DNA of 64,000 bases from Eubacteriales Family XIII. Incertae Sedis bacterium (GTDB lineage Bacteria > Bacillota > Clostridia > Peptostreptococcales > Anaerovoracaceae): contig JAISTV010000001.1 in the NCBI GenBank assembly GCA_031272485.1, positions 1 to 64,000 of the forward strand. The letters are read 5' to 3'. Position numbers and translations under genes: made by a program. Each line of letters begins with the position of its first letter. The stretch's first letter is position 1. The notes under the pieces were generated by a model, which saw only the letters and a program-made list of their open reading frames with translations, made no database searches and was not told where the DNA came from. Below are positions 1 through 8,144 of the stretch, one piece after another.

Positions 1-2
1 CG

Positions 3-1184
3 TTAGCGTCTCTTTCCTTGCATGAAGGGGCGGGCTATTTTGGCTGCGGCTTTCATCCAGGCGTGGTCGAGGTCTTTGCTGGCTTTCTTTATCTCTGCCG
101 GGATGTCTATTTGTTGCGGGCACTTGGTTTTGCAGGCGCCGCAGGATACGCATTGCGAGGCGTAGCCTTTGGTGGGCGAGAGTATGCCGAGGTCGAGCGT
201 GTACTGGAAATCGTTGTAGTGCCGGCTGGTGTCCGCGAGGCCTGTGCCGTTCCAGAAGCGGAACACCGTGGGGATGGCTACGTTCTTCGGGCAGGGTAGG
301 CAGTATTCGCAGCCCGTGCAGGGCACCTTGGTCTTGCTCAGGATGATTTCCTTCGCCTGCGCTATGGCCGCGAGCTCTGCTTCCGTCATGGCGCCTGCCT
401 CCATCTCCGATGCCGTCTTCAGGTTTCCTGTGAGCTGGTCGGGCTCGTTCATGCCCGAGAGCACCGTGAGCACCTCCGGGTGGTTCATGACCCAGCGGAT
501 GCCCCATTCGGCCGGGGTGCGCAGCGGCACCGCCGCCTCGAACACGTCCTGCGCCTCCTTGGGCACCACCGCGAGCTTTCCGCCGCGCAGCGGTTCCATG
601 ATCATGACGGGCATGCCCTTGGCCGCCGCGTGCTTGAGCCCCGCCGTGCCCGCCTGGCGGTCCGTGTCCAAGTAGTTATACTGAATCATGCAGAAGTCCC
701 AGTCATACGCGTCGATAATCTTCTGAAACGACCCGGTGTTGCCGTGGAACGAAAACCCGAAGTTCCGTATCCGGCCCACCGCCTTCTGCTTCTCCGCCCA
801 CTCGAGCACGCCCATCTGCCGGAACCGCTCGAAGTAGTCGAAGCTCGTGAGCATGTGCAGCAGGTAGTAGTCTATGCGGTCCGTGCCGAGCCGCTGCAGG
901 GTGGAATTAAAATACTTATCGAAATCCTCCGCGCGCTTGACCATGAGCATGGGCAGCTTGGAGGTGAGGTTAATCCGGTCGCGGTACGGCCCTACGAGAA
1001 TGTCCGAAAGCAGCACCTCGTTGCCCGGGTAAAACCAAGCCGTGTCGAAATAGTTCACGCCGTTTTCAATGGCTGTATCTATAAGCCGTCGGCACTTCTC
1101 CACGTCCTTCTTGGGTAGGCGCATGCAACCGAAAGCCAGCTGTGATATTCTGTCTCCGTTTTTGGGGTTGGTACGATATATCAT
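3..1184 (-). CDS. Aldo/keto reductase with C-terminal 4Fe-4S ferredoxin domain
   Basis: This 393-residue protein is an NAD(P)H-dependent aldo/keto reductase of the iron–sulfur subclass common in anaerobes. The TIM-barrel N-terminus carries the expected pattern: YFDTAWFY near residue 45 with the catalytic Asp and Tyr, a Lys in LTSKLP and a His in YYLLHML. The C-terminal third adds two Cys clusters, CTGCEYCLPCP near residue 289 and CVSCGACKTKCPQ near 343, the usual signature of two 4Fe-4S clusters. The natural substrate is unknown. The cluster domain suggests that electrons may come from or go to ferredoxin, which is inference. The gene is complete, with its stop at the window edge. It faces the same way as mutY but is separated from it by about 50 bases. 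Confidence 0.9.
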   Translation of the reverse strand: MIYRTNPKNGDRISQLAFGCMRLPKKDVEKCRRLIDTAIENGVNYFDTAWFYPGNEVLLSDILVGPYRDRINLTSKLPMLMVKRAEDFDKYFNSTLQRLGTDRIDYYLLHMLTSFDYFERFRQMGVLEWAEKQKAVGRIRNFGFSFHGNTGSFQKIIDAYDWDFCMIQYNYLDTDRQAGTAGLKHAAAKGMPVMIMEPLRGGKLAVVPKEAQDVFEAAVPLRTPAEWGIRWVMNHPEVLTVLSGMNEPDQLTGNLKTASEMEAGAMTEAELAAIAQAKEIILSKTKVPCTGCEYCLPCPKNVAIPTVFRFWNGTGLADTSRHYNDFQYTLDLGILSPTKGYASQCVSCGACKTKCPQQIDIPAEIKKASKDLDHAWMKAAAKIARPFMQGKRR

Positions 1185-1235
1185 GGAATCTCTCCTTCCG
1201 CACCTCTATTATACACACATAACCCGCGCCGAAAA

Positions 1236-2276
1236 CTACAAGAATACACGGAACGCCGTAGGCAGCGCATACGCCTCCCGCAGCTCCGCCTCCGTGGCCC
1301 ACACGAGCCCCTCCGAGGGCAGAGCCTCCCGCACCCGCACCTCGTAGGCCTGCATGTGCCAGACCACGTGCGTAAATACATGCTTATGTGACTTGGCAAT
1401 GGCAATGCTGTCAACCTTATAACCTTGACAGGCAAGCAGCGCCGACGCCCGTTCTTCCCGCATAGCCCCTTCGGCGTTCGGAAACTCCCACATGCCCCCG
1501 AGCAGACCGCCGGCGGGCCGTTTACGTACAGCCAGCTTCCCCTCCGCGTGAATCAGAAAGACCGTGCGGCTCTCCACCCGCCGGGGCTTCTTAGGCGAAA
1601 GCACCGGGTAGTCCTTTTGCCTCCCGCCCCTGTAGGCCTTGCACAAACCCGCGAGCGGGCAGGGCGCGCAATCCGGCTGCGTGCCGGGCAGGCACAGCAC
1701 CTCGCCGAGCTCCATGATGGCCTGCGTGAGAATGCCCGGCGAAGGGCAGGTATCATAGACTGTCTGCAGCGCCGCGGTAATCTCCCGCCTCACCTGCGGC
1801 GTGTCCACCGCCTCGCGGATGGCGAGCAGGCGAGCGATCACGCGTAGCACGTTCCCGTCTACGGCCGGCACGGGCAGTCCGAAACAGATGCTGCCGACAG
1901 CCCCGGCCGTGTAGGCGCCCACCCCAGGCAGACGCAGGATACCGGCATAGTCCCGCGGGAACGCGCCGCCGTACTGTTCGCAGATAATCTGCGCGGCCTT
2001 GTGCAGGTTGCGCGCGCGGCTGTAGTAGCCCAGTCCCTCCCAGAGCTTGAGGAGCTTCTCTTCGCTGCAGGCGGCCAGCGCCTCCACCGTGGGCAGCGCC
2101 TCAAGGAAGCGCACATAGTAATCCCGCGCAGCCTCGATGCGCGTCTGCTGGAGCATAATCTCGCTCAGCCAGACGTGATAGGGCGCCGTATCCGCGCGCC
2201 ACGGCAGCGGCCGGGCGTTCTCACGGTACCAGCGGCAGAGGCGGGGTGCAAATTCTTCGGGCAGCTTCCTTTTCAT
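1236..2276 (-). CDS. mutY: A/G-specific adenine glycosylase MutY
   Basis: MutY removes adenine mispaired with 8-oxoguanine in base-excision repair. The protein has the helix-hairpin-helix fold (LPGVGAYTAGAV), the catalytic region LSEIMLQQT with its Glu, the catalytic Asp in VDGNVLRV, and the four-Cys 4Fe-4S motif C-X6-C-X2-C-X5-C near residues 194–211. The last ~115 residues match the NUDIX-like domain that recognises 8-oxoG. I chose the ATG at 2276 (MKRKLPEEF, 346 residues) because an extended -10 element, TGG-TATACT, ends six bases before it. The longer in-frame starts at 2282 and 2318 lie beside or upstream of that element and have no Shine–Dalgarno sequence. The mRNA may therefore be leaderless. 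Confidence 0.93.
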   Translation of the reverse strand: MKRKLPEEFAPRLCRWYRENARPLPWRADTAPYHVWLSEIMLQQTRIEAARDYYVRFLEALPTVEALAACSEEKLLKLWEGLGYYSRARNLHKAAQIICEQYGGAFPRDYAGILRLPGVGAYTAGAVGSICFGLPVPAVDGNVLRVIARLLAIREAVDTPQVRREITAALQTVYDTCPSPGILTQAIMELGEVLCLPGTQPDCAPCPLAGLCKAYRGGRQKDYPVLSPKKPRRVESRTVFLIHAEGKLAVRKRPAGGLLGGMWEFPNAEGAMREERASALLACQGYKVDSIAIAKSHKHVFTHVVWHMQAYEVRVREALPSEGLVWATEAELREAYALPTAFRVFL

Positions 2277-2282
2277 CCGCAT

Positions 2283-2291
2283 AGTATACCA
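2283..2291 (-). promoter_or_regulatory. Extended -10 promoter of mutY, apparently leaderless
   Basis: On the minus strand TGG-TATACT is an extended -10 element. Exactly six bases separate it from the ATG at 2276, so transcription should begin at or next to the start codon. A poor -35 (TTACGG, spacing 17) is all that lies upstream. No transcript data are available. Confidence 0.5.
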
Positions 2292-2353
2292 TTTGAAATT
2301 CCCGTCCGTAACGCTCATAATATAGGAAGAGGATAAACGCTGAGGGAGCAGAT

Positions 2354-3061
2354 ATGAATAGCAGCCTGAATTGGGAATACATTTCGCAGCAGCTCACGGA
2401 GGTCACTTTACTGTCGACCGTCGTGCGGCTTCTTCTTGCCGTGGTTCTGGGCGGCATCGTGGGGCTTGAGCGCCGGGCCAAGAGCCGGCCGGCCGGCTTC
2501 CGCACGCACATTCTGGTCTGCGTGGGCGCGTGCTTAGCCATGCTCACGAACCAGTTCGTATACGAGAATATGTCCACGCTCTCCGACCCGACGCGTCTGG
2601 GCGCGCAGGTGATTACCGGCGTGGGCTTCCTGGGCGTGGGCACCATCCTGGTCACCGGCCGTCACAAGATTAAGGGCCTCACCACGGCGGCGGGCCTATG
2701 GGCATCCGCGTGCATGGGGCTGGCCATAGGCATAGGGTTTTACGCGGGCGGCATAATTACCGGCGCGGTGATTTTCATGGCGCTGTTCACGTTCGGAAAA
2801 CTCGAAGACAGGCTCGAAGCCTTCTCCCGGCAGATGGAATTGTACGTGGAGGTAAACTCGGTCAAGGACATGAAGGGTGTGCGCGAAGGGATTCAGGCCG
2901 CCGGCATAAGCATTCACGAAACGCACTTCAGCCAGTCACCGCTCGTGGAAGGCAAGGTGGGGCTGTACTTCATGATGCGGCTTCCCAAGGGTATGAACAA
3001 GGCACAGGCCGTAGGGGTCATAGAAGCGGTGGAAGGCGTGCGCCTCACCGAAGAAATCTAA
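2354..3061 (+). CDS. MgtC/SapB family membrane protein
   Basis: A 235-residue MgtC/SapB-type protein. The N-terminal ~150 residues hold four hydrophobic segments and the family hallmarks: GLERRAKSRPAGFRTH after the first segment, a conserved cytoplasmic loop, then GVGFLGVGTI and GLTTAAGLWASA. The C-terminal ~80 residues form a soluble domain like the ACT-like tail of larger MgtC relatives. MgtC proteins are linked to survival at low magnesium and to control of P-type ATPases or ATP synthase, but the role of this housekeeping-type paralogue is not established. The start follows a good ribosome site, GAGGGAG, five bases before ATG. It converges on modC and their 3' ends overlap by four bases. 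Confidence 0.85.
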   Translation: MNSSLNWEYISQQLTEVTLLSTVVRLLLAVVLGGIVGLERRAKSRPAGFRTHILVCVGACLAMLTNQFVYENMSTLSDPTRLGAQVITGVGFLGVGTILVTGRHKIKGLTTAAGLWASACMGLAIGIGFYAGGIITGAVIFMALFTFGKLEDRLEAFSRQMELYVEVNSVKDMKGVREGIQAAGISIHETHFSQSPLVEGKVGLYFMMRLPKGMNKAQAVGVIEAVEGVRLTEEI

Positions 3062-4125
3062 AATTCGTCATTCATAAAGAGCAGGTCGCTCTTCTTCGCG
3101 TAAAGCATTTTTACTTGACGCACATCTGTGCTTACGGGGCAGATCCACCAGAGGTTCGCCTCTTCGTTTTTCGCGCTCGCCGCGTCTGCGCCGCGCACGC
3201 GCAGGAGTACCGTGTGCTCAAACACGCCGGACAGCACTTCCGTCACCTCGACCGGAACCGAAACATAGTCCGCCGCCTGAGCCGCGGCAGGCTCCTTTTC
3301 CGTGAAGTACCTCGCCCGGATGCCAATGTGGGTGGCCGACTGCGCGCCGGCAAAGCTGCCTGTAAGTTCGTAGCCCCAGTCTGTCGCCACAAGGCGCCCG
3401 TCCCCGCTGCGCGCCAGCCTCGAGAAGTTCTTACAACCCGTGAGCCTGGCCGTGACGGTGTTCCTGGGATGCGCAAACACATCCTGCGTCTTACCCGACT
3501 GCAGGACGCGGCCGCCGTCCACCGTAAGCAGGTTTCCGCAAATGCGGAAGGCCTCGTCGCGGCTGTGCGTGACTAAGATGGCGTCTCCCGGATAGTCCGA
3601 AAGCGTGCGCACCAGCTGCGCCTGCATGTTCTCCCGCAGGTACGAGTCCAGCGCGGAGAACGGCTCGTCCAAGAGCAGCACCTCCGGCTCCGAGGCGAAA
3701 ATCCGCGCGAGCGCCACGCGCTGTTGCTGCCCGCCGGAAATCTCGGAAGGGTAGCGGTCCGCCAGCTCCTCCAGTTCAAAGCGCGCGAGAAGCGGCTCGA
3801 TATTCGCGTTCTTCTTATCCCGCACCGCGGCCAGAATGTTCTTTCGCACCGACATATGGGGGAAAAGGGCGTAGCTCTGAAACAGATACCCCGCGCCGCG
3901 CGCCTGCGGCGGCACGTCTATACCCGCAGACGAATCGAACACAACCCGGTTCCCGATTTTAATCACGCCTTCGCTTGGTTTAACGAGCCCGGCTATGCAC
4001 TTAAGCGTCAGGCTCTTTCCGCTGCCGGACGCGCCCAGAATCCCCAGCGTGCCGCCTTCGGACGTGAAGGAGACCGCAAGCTGAAACCCCTCGTATTCCT
4101 TGCGAATATCTACGTGCAGGCTCAT
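3058..4125 (-). CDS. modC: Molybdate ABC transporter ATP-binding protein ModC
   Basis: ATPase subunit (355 residues) of a molybdate importer. It has Walker A GASGSGKS near residue 35, Q-loop LFQSYALFPHMSV, signature SGGQQQR, Walker B VLLLDEP and the switch His in LVTHSRDE. The ~120 residues after the ATPase domain look like a regulatory, oxyanion-sensing (TOBE-like) region, as in ModC and related sulfate/iron ATPases. Its first codon overlaps the end of modB by four bases and modA lies just upstream, so the three are translated as a unit. Tungstate cannot be excluded as substrate, but the moa genes in the same operon favour molybdate. Confidence 0.9.
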   Translation of the reverse strand: MSLHVDIRKEYEGFQLAVSFTSEGGTLGILGASGSGKSLTLKCIAGLVKPSEGVIKIGNRVVFDSSAGIDVPPQARGAGYLFQSYALFPHMSVRKNILAAVRDKKNANIEPLLARFELEELADRYPSEISGGQQQRVALARIFASEPEVLLLDEPFSALDSYLRENMQAQLVRTLSDYPGDAILVTHSRDEAFRICGNLLTVDGGRVLQSGKTQDVFAHPRNTVTARLTGCKNFSRLARSGDGRLVATDWGYELTGSFAGAQSATHIGIRARYFTEKEPAAAQAADYVSVPVEVTEVLSGVFEHTVLLRVRGADAASAKNEEANLWWICPVSTDVRQVKMLYAKKSDLLFMNDEF

Positions 4126-4823
4126 GGCGCGCGCCTCCGCTTACGGGCATAGAGCCGGGCAGAAGAGGTGCGCCGCTCCTCGAGCACGAGGCTCAGGAAC
4201 AGCACAAACACCAGTGAGATTAAAACGAGAATGAGCACGTACGTGTACGCCTGCTCCATATTGCCCCCTGACACGGCGCTGTAGATGGCCAGCGGCATGG
4301 TGCGGGTAAGCCCCGGGATATTGCCGGCTATCATAGCTGTGGCGCCAAACTCGCCCAGCCCGCGCGAAAACGCCAGGATGCCGCCCGAGGCAAGGCCCGG
4401 CCGCGCGAGCGGGAGCAGGATGCGCACAAAGATGGCGCGCTCCGGCATGCCTATGGTCCGCGCCGCCTGCAGGTAAACCTCGTCCACCTGCAGGAAGGCC
4501 GCCTTGGCCGAGCGGTACATGAGGGGCAGGGCTATGACCACCGCCGCCACCACCGTGGCCGGCCAGTTGAACACGAGCTTTACGCCTATCTCCCCGAGCA
4601 GCTTGCCTATGGGGCGGTAGACCCCGAAGATGTACAGCAAAAAGAAGCCCGCGACCGTGGGCGGCAGCACCAGCGGCAGGGTAAGCACCGCGTCCAGAAC
4701 CGATTTCAGGACGCGGCTTTTCATCTTATATACGACGTAGGCGAGCAGCGTTCCGATTACGAACGTAAGCAGAATGGCTACCGCCGCCGTCTTCAGCGAT
4801 ATGAGGATGGGGTCGAGGTTCAA
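4122..4823 (-). CDS. modB: Molybdate ABC transporter permease ModB
   Basis: Integral membrane subunit (233 residues) of the molybdate importer. It shows five or six hydrophobic spans and the EAA-loop region conserved in binding-protein-dependent permeases (QAARTIGMPERAIFVRILLPLARPG) that docks onto the ATPase. Other ModB hallmarks are LPLVLPPTVAGFFLLY and FSRGLGEFGATAMIAGNIPG. It starts three bases after the modA stop and overlaps modC by four bases, which fixes its partners. Length is typical of the family. Confidence 0.92.
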   Translation of the reverse strand: MNLDPILISLKTAAVAILLTFVIGTLLAYVVYKMKSRVLKSVLDAVLTLPLVLPPTVAGFFLLYIFGVYRPIGKLLGEIGVKLVFNWPATVVAAVVIALPLMYRSAKAAFLQVDEVYLQAARTIGMPERAIFVRILLPLARPGLASGGILAFSRGLGEFGATAMIAGNIPGLTRTMPLAIYSAVSGGNMEQAYTYVLILVLISLVFVLFLSLVLEERRTSSARLYARKRRRAP

Positions 4824-4826
4824 GTC

Positions 4827-5675
4827 TTACAGCACCTTGAACCCGGCCTTCTCGAATATGGCCGCCACCTCGTCGCTCTTGAGGAAATCTATGAAGGCGT
4901 CCACCGCCTCCGCGTTGTCTGCGCTCACGGCTTTCAGCTTGGCCACCGGATAGATGACGGGCGTCTGCAGGCTGCCTTCCGGCACCTTGGCTATGACCTC
5001 CACCTTGTCGGAGACGCTGGCCGCGTCCGTGGCGTAAACGATGCCCACTTCCGCGCTGCCTTCCGCAACCCAGTTAAGCACCTCGGTGACGTTCGTGCCG
5101 AGGCTCGCCTTGGCGGACACCGCGTCCCACGTGCCGAGGCTCGTGAGCGCTTCCTGCGCATACTGCCCCGCGGGCACGCTCGCCGGGTCGCCTATGGCGA
5201 TGGTCGCCGCGTCCGTAATGTTATCAAAGTCCGTCACGCTCGTACCGCTGTCCTTGCGGGTAATGAGCACGAGCTCGTTCTCCAGCAGTTCGGTCACGTC
5301 CGCGGAATCTATGTACCCGCCGTCCACGAGCGCCGTCATCTGCTTGGTCGCCGCGGAGAAGAACACGTCTGCCGCGAGGCCTTCCTCGATCTGCGTCTGC
5401 AGCTTGCCGCTGCTGTCATAGGTGGGCACAAACGTCACGTTCGGATATCTCTCGTTAAACAGTGGGATGAGTTCGTCCGTAAACGTCTTCTCCAGACTGG
5501 CCGCCGCCGCGAGCGTAATGGTGCCTTCTGTGTCGTATATGGTTACCTCGACTTCCACATCATCAGTCGAATCCGTGTCCCCACTGTTCTCCTTGCCGCA
5601 ACCGGCAAGCGCAAGCCCCATCACCAACAGGAGGCTCAAGAGAACCGCAAATATTTTCAAATTCAATTTTTTCAT
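4827..5675 (-). CDS. modA: Molybdate-binding lipoprotein ModA
   Basis: Extracytoplasmic solute-binding protein (282 residues) that delivers molybdate or tungstate to ModBC. The N-terminus is a lipoprotein signal with lipobox LALAGC and Cys26 as the acylated residue. It continues with a short acidic linker rich in Asp and Val. The mature part shows family landmarks LAAAASLEKTF, VTFVPTYDSSGKLQTQI, ADVFFSAATKQM and IGDPASVPAGQYA, which contribute oxyanion-contacting Ser and Thr residues in characterised ModA proteins. It sits four bases from the MoeA-like gene upstream and three from modB downstream, in the middle of a molybdenum operon. Confidence 0.93.
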   Translation of the reverse strand: MKKLNLKIFAVLLSLLLVMGLALAGCGKENSGDTDSTDDVEVEVTIYDTEGTITLAAAASLEKTFTDELIPLFNERYPNVTFVPTYDSSGKLQTQIEEGLAADVFFSAATKQMTALVDGGYIDSADVTELLENELVLITRKDSGTSVTDFDNITDAATIAIGDPASVPAGQYAQEALTSLGTWDAVSAKASLGTNVTEVLNWVAEGSAEVGIVYATDAASVSDKVEVIAKVPEGSLQTPVIYPVAKLKAVSADNAEAVDAFIDFLKSDEVAAIFEKAGFKVL

Positions 5676-5679
5676 TTTC

Positions 5680-6732
5680 CTACTCCATTCCGAATCCGCA
5701 ATTGGGATAAATACAGGTTTCGCACGAAAAGCAAAGCCCTCCGTTGCTCATACGGACAAAATCCTCCTTCCCGAGCCGCAGTCCCGCAAACAGGCGCGGC
5801 AGCAGCAGGTCCATGCAGCTCCGTCTGGAGTGCAGCAGCCCGCCGGGCACGCCCAAGATTATCGTTTCCTTATCCCCCCGCGTGAGGTACGCCATCATGT
5901 ACATGGAGCCCGGCAGCACCGGCGTTCCGTACGTGACCACCTCCGCCCCCGTGTTTCTTATGGCCAGCGGCGTCCGGTCGTCCGGATCCACGCTCATGCC
6001 CCCCGTGACTATGACGAGGTCCGCTCCTTCTTCTATGGCGGCAAGTATGGCCCGCGTGGTGAATTCCGCTTCGTCCGGCACCACAGACTGGCTTACCTCC
6101 TCGTGTGGCAATTCGAACCGCGCAAGGTACCCGCGCACCGCGGCGCCCATGCCGTCCGGGATTCTGCCCTCGTACACCTCGCTGCCCGTGGTCACTATGG
6201 CCACGCGTTTCTTTACGTAAGGCAGGACGCGGAATACCGCTTCCGTGTCAAGCTCCGCTACTTGACGCGCCTGCTCCAGGTTCTTTCTCGAAGTTACAAG
6301 CGGTATGATGCGCATGCCCGCGAGGACGTCTCCCGGTCGCACCGGCGAGAGGTTATGCCGCGCCGCTATGGCTACGTCCGGAATGCGGTTTAACGCGAAG
6401 AGCCGCTTCGTGTCCGAACAGAAGAGGCCATGCGCATTCGCGCGCACGTCTATCCGCCCCTGAAAGACCTCTCCGACCGTAACGTATGGACTTTCCCCGA
6501 ACGTAAGGCCGGCCAGGTATAAAGCCGCGTCTTCCTCGTGCACGTTCTCCTCGTCCTTGTCCTCCCAGACATAGAGGTTCTTCTTTCCTATGTCCAGCAG
6601 CGCCGGGATGTCTTCCTCCCGCACCGTATGGCCGCGGCGGAAAGCCACCTTGCGCTGTTCGCCGGGCACGATCCTGGTTATGTCGTGGCAGAGCGTAAGC
6701 CCCACCGCATCCTGCGTATCAATGGTCTTCAT
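5680..6732 (-). CDS. MoeA-like molybdopterin-binding protein with C-terminal Cys cluster
   Basis: A 350-residue protein with a MoCF-type molybdopterin-binding domain in its second half: VAIVTTGSEVYEGRIPD, ADLVIVTGGMSVDPDDRTP and VPGGLLHSRRS. These motifs occur in MoeA, CinA and MogA, and the domain binds molybdopterin or its adenylate. The protein lacks the full four-domain length of MoeA (about 400 residues), so it may be a reduced MoeA or a related binding protein. The last 20 residues contain four Cys (CFSCETCIYPNCGFG), reminiscent of a metal site. It lies between modA and the MOSC–MogA gene in the same operon, which supports a role in molybdenum insertion or delivery. Exact activity is inferred. 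Confidence 0.8.
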   Translation of the reverse strand: MKTIDTQDAVGLTLCHDITRIVPGEQRKVAFRRGHTVREEDIPALLDIGKKNLYVWEDKDEENVHEEDAALYLAGLTFGESPYVTVGEVFQGRIDVRANAHGLFCSDTKRLFALNRIPDVAIAARHNLSPVRPGDVLAGMRIIPLVTSRKNLEQARQVAELDTEAVFRVLPYVKKRVAIVTTGSEVYEGRIPDGMGAAVRGYLARFELPHEEVSQSVVPDEAEFTTRAILAAIEEGADLVIVTGGMSVDPDDRTPLAIRNTGAEVVTYGTPVLPGSMYMMAYLTRGDKETIILGVPGGLLHSRRSCMDLLLPRLFAGLRLGKEDFVRMSNGGLCFSCETCIYPNCGFGME

Positions 6733-6743
6733 GTCTGCTTCCT

Positions 6744-7682
6744 TTAATCACTTGTTTCACTGCGCAGTATCTCTATGCCGTGCCGCAGCGCCGGCATGAC
6801 CGCCTCCAGTCCTTCCCGGATGGCGTTCGGGTTTCCCGGCAGGTTTAGAATCAGCGTGCGTCCGCGTATGCCGCATACCTGCCGGCTGAGCATGGCCCGT
6901 GGGGTGTGCGCAAGCCCTGCCGCGCGCATGGCCTCCGGGATGCCGGGAACCTGCCTCTCGCATATGGCCGCCGTGGCCTCGGGCGTTACGTCGCGGAGCG
7001 AAAACCCCGTGCCGCCCGTTGTAACGATAAGCGGCACGTCCTCGCCGCACCAGGCGAGCAGGCGCTGCTGAATGGCCTGCACCTCATCCGGCACGGTGGC
7101 TATCTGCACCACGTTATAGCCGGAAGCCTGTAGCATCTCTGTGACGAGCGGGCCGCCTTTATCCTCCCGCTCTCCGCGGTAACTTCTGTCGGAGACCGTG
7201 AGCACCGCCGCGGCGATTTCCGTCTTTTGCGGCGCGCCGATGGCGCCGGATATATGAACCGTGTCTCCCGGTTTCACCGTGCCTTCTGCTATCACCTGCG
7301 CAAACACGCCCTCGCGCGGCATGACGCAGTCGCCCACCTGCTTGCGGATGGCGCAGCCCGTGTGGCATTCCTTGCCGATCTGCGTGATACGCAGCAGGAC
7401 GCCGTCCGCTTCGCCAATGCGTATTTCCGTGCCCACGGGCAGGGTGTGCAGCTCGACTCCCTCCGTCAGAATATTCTCCGCGAAGTCGCCCGGCCAGATG
7501 TCCGGCAGCACGCCGCTGAGCTTCTGCGTACTCTCCATGGCGAGCAGGCTTATCTGGCGGTTGAAATCGTCCCCGTGCGCGTCGCCGTCAATCCCGGAAA
7601 CCTGACGGAAATACGCCTCCGGAACGGGGCGCTTTTTCTCGCCTTTGTTTGCGCTTATGCAGACCGCGACTACCGTAGCCAT
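6744..7682 (-). CDS. MOSC domain–MogA/MoaB fusion protein
   Basis: A 312-residue two-domain protein. Residues ~1–145 are a MOSC domain (VSGIDGDAHGDDFNRQISLL, PGDFAENILTEGVEL, IGKECHTGC), related to the molybdenum-cofactor sulfurase C-terminal domain and the YiiM/YuaD family. Residues ~155–312 are a MogA/MoaB-type molybdopterin adenylyltransferase domain (AAVLTVSDRSYRGEREDKGG, LIVTTGGTGFSLRDVTPEAT, LILNLPGNP). The fused protein may bind and adenylate molybdopterin and hand the cofactor on. The MOSC Cys in ECHTGC could carry sulfur. It overlaps the moaC start by 13 bases and is followed by the MoeA-like gene, so adenylation and metal insertion are encoded side by side. Confidence 0.88.
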   Translation of the reverse strand: MATVVAVCISANKGEKKRPVPEAYFRQVSGIDGDAHGDDFNRQISLLAMESTQKLSGVLPDIWPGDFAENILTEGVELHTLPVGTEIRIGEADGVLLRITQIGKECHTGCAIRKQVGDCVMPREGVFAQVIAEGTVKPGDTVHISGAIGAPQKTEIAAAVLTVSDRSYRGEREDKGGPLVTEMLQASGYNVVQIATVPDEVQAIQQRLLAWCGEDVPLIVTTGGTGFSLRDVTPEATAAICERQVPGIPEAMRAAGLAHTPRAMLSRQVCGIRGRTLILNLPGNPNAIREGLEAVMPALRHGIEILRSETSD

Positions 7683-8143
7683 GTTCCCGACCTCCCGCCG
7701 CTCTTGGAGAGCAGCTTAATATCCGTGATGGCTATATCCCGCTGCATGGCCTTGCACATATCGTAGATGGTGAGCGCCGCCACGCTTGCCGCGGTCAGGG
7801 CTTCCATCTCCACGCCCGTCTCGCCCGTGCACGTTACCGTAGCGCGGATGTCAATGGCAGCGGCCTTAGCATCCACCGTAAAGTCCACGTCCACGCCGGT
7901 AATCAGCAGCGGGTGGCAGAGCGGTATCAGGTCGGACGTGCGTTTGGCCGCCTGTATGCCGGCGATTTTCGCCACGGTGAGCACGTCGCCTTTCTTAGAC
8001 GTTCCGCCCTCTATGGCTGTCAATACTTCGGGGTTGACAAGAACGCGCGCGCCGGCCGTGGCGCTGCGGACGGTCTTTTCCTTCTCAGTCACGTTTACCA
8101 TGCGGGCGTTTCCCGCCGCGTCCAGATGCGTAAGCGTTCCCAT
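7670..8143 (-). CDS. moaC: Cyclic pyranopterin monophosphate synthase MoaC
   Basis: MoaC (157 residues) converts the MoaA product, 3',8-cyclo-dihydro-GTP, to cyclic pyranopterin monophosphate. Diagnostic motifs are GNARMVNVTEKEKTVRSATA near the N-terminus, the catalytic Lys in GILAAKRTSDLIPLCHP (here GIQAAKRTSDLIPLCHP) and CTGETGVEMEALTAASVAAL with the conserved acidic patch. The start ATG is preceded by AGGAGG within the two-base gap from moaA, so translation is probably coupled. The length is normal for the family. Confidence 0.96.
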   Translation of the reverse strand: MGTLTHLDAAGNARMVNVTEKEKTVRSATAGARVLVNPEVLTAIEGGTSKKGDVLTVAKIAGIQAAKRTSDLIPLCHPLLITGVDVDFTVDAKAAAIDIRATVTCTGETGVEMEALTAASVAALTIYDMCKAMQRDIAITDIKLLSKSGGRSGTWLR

Positions 8144-8144
8144 A

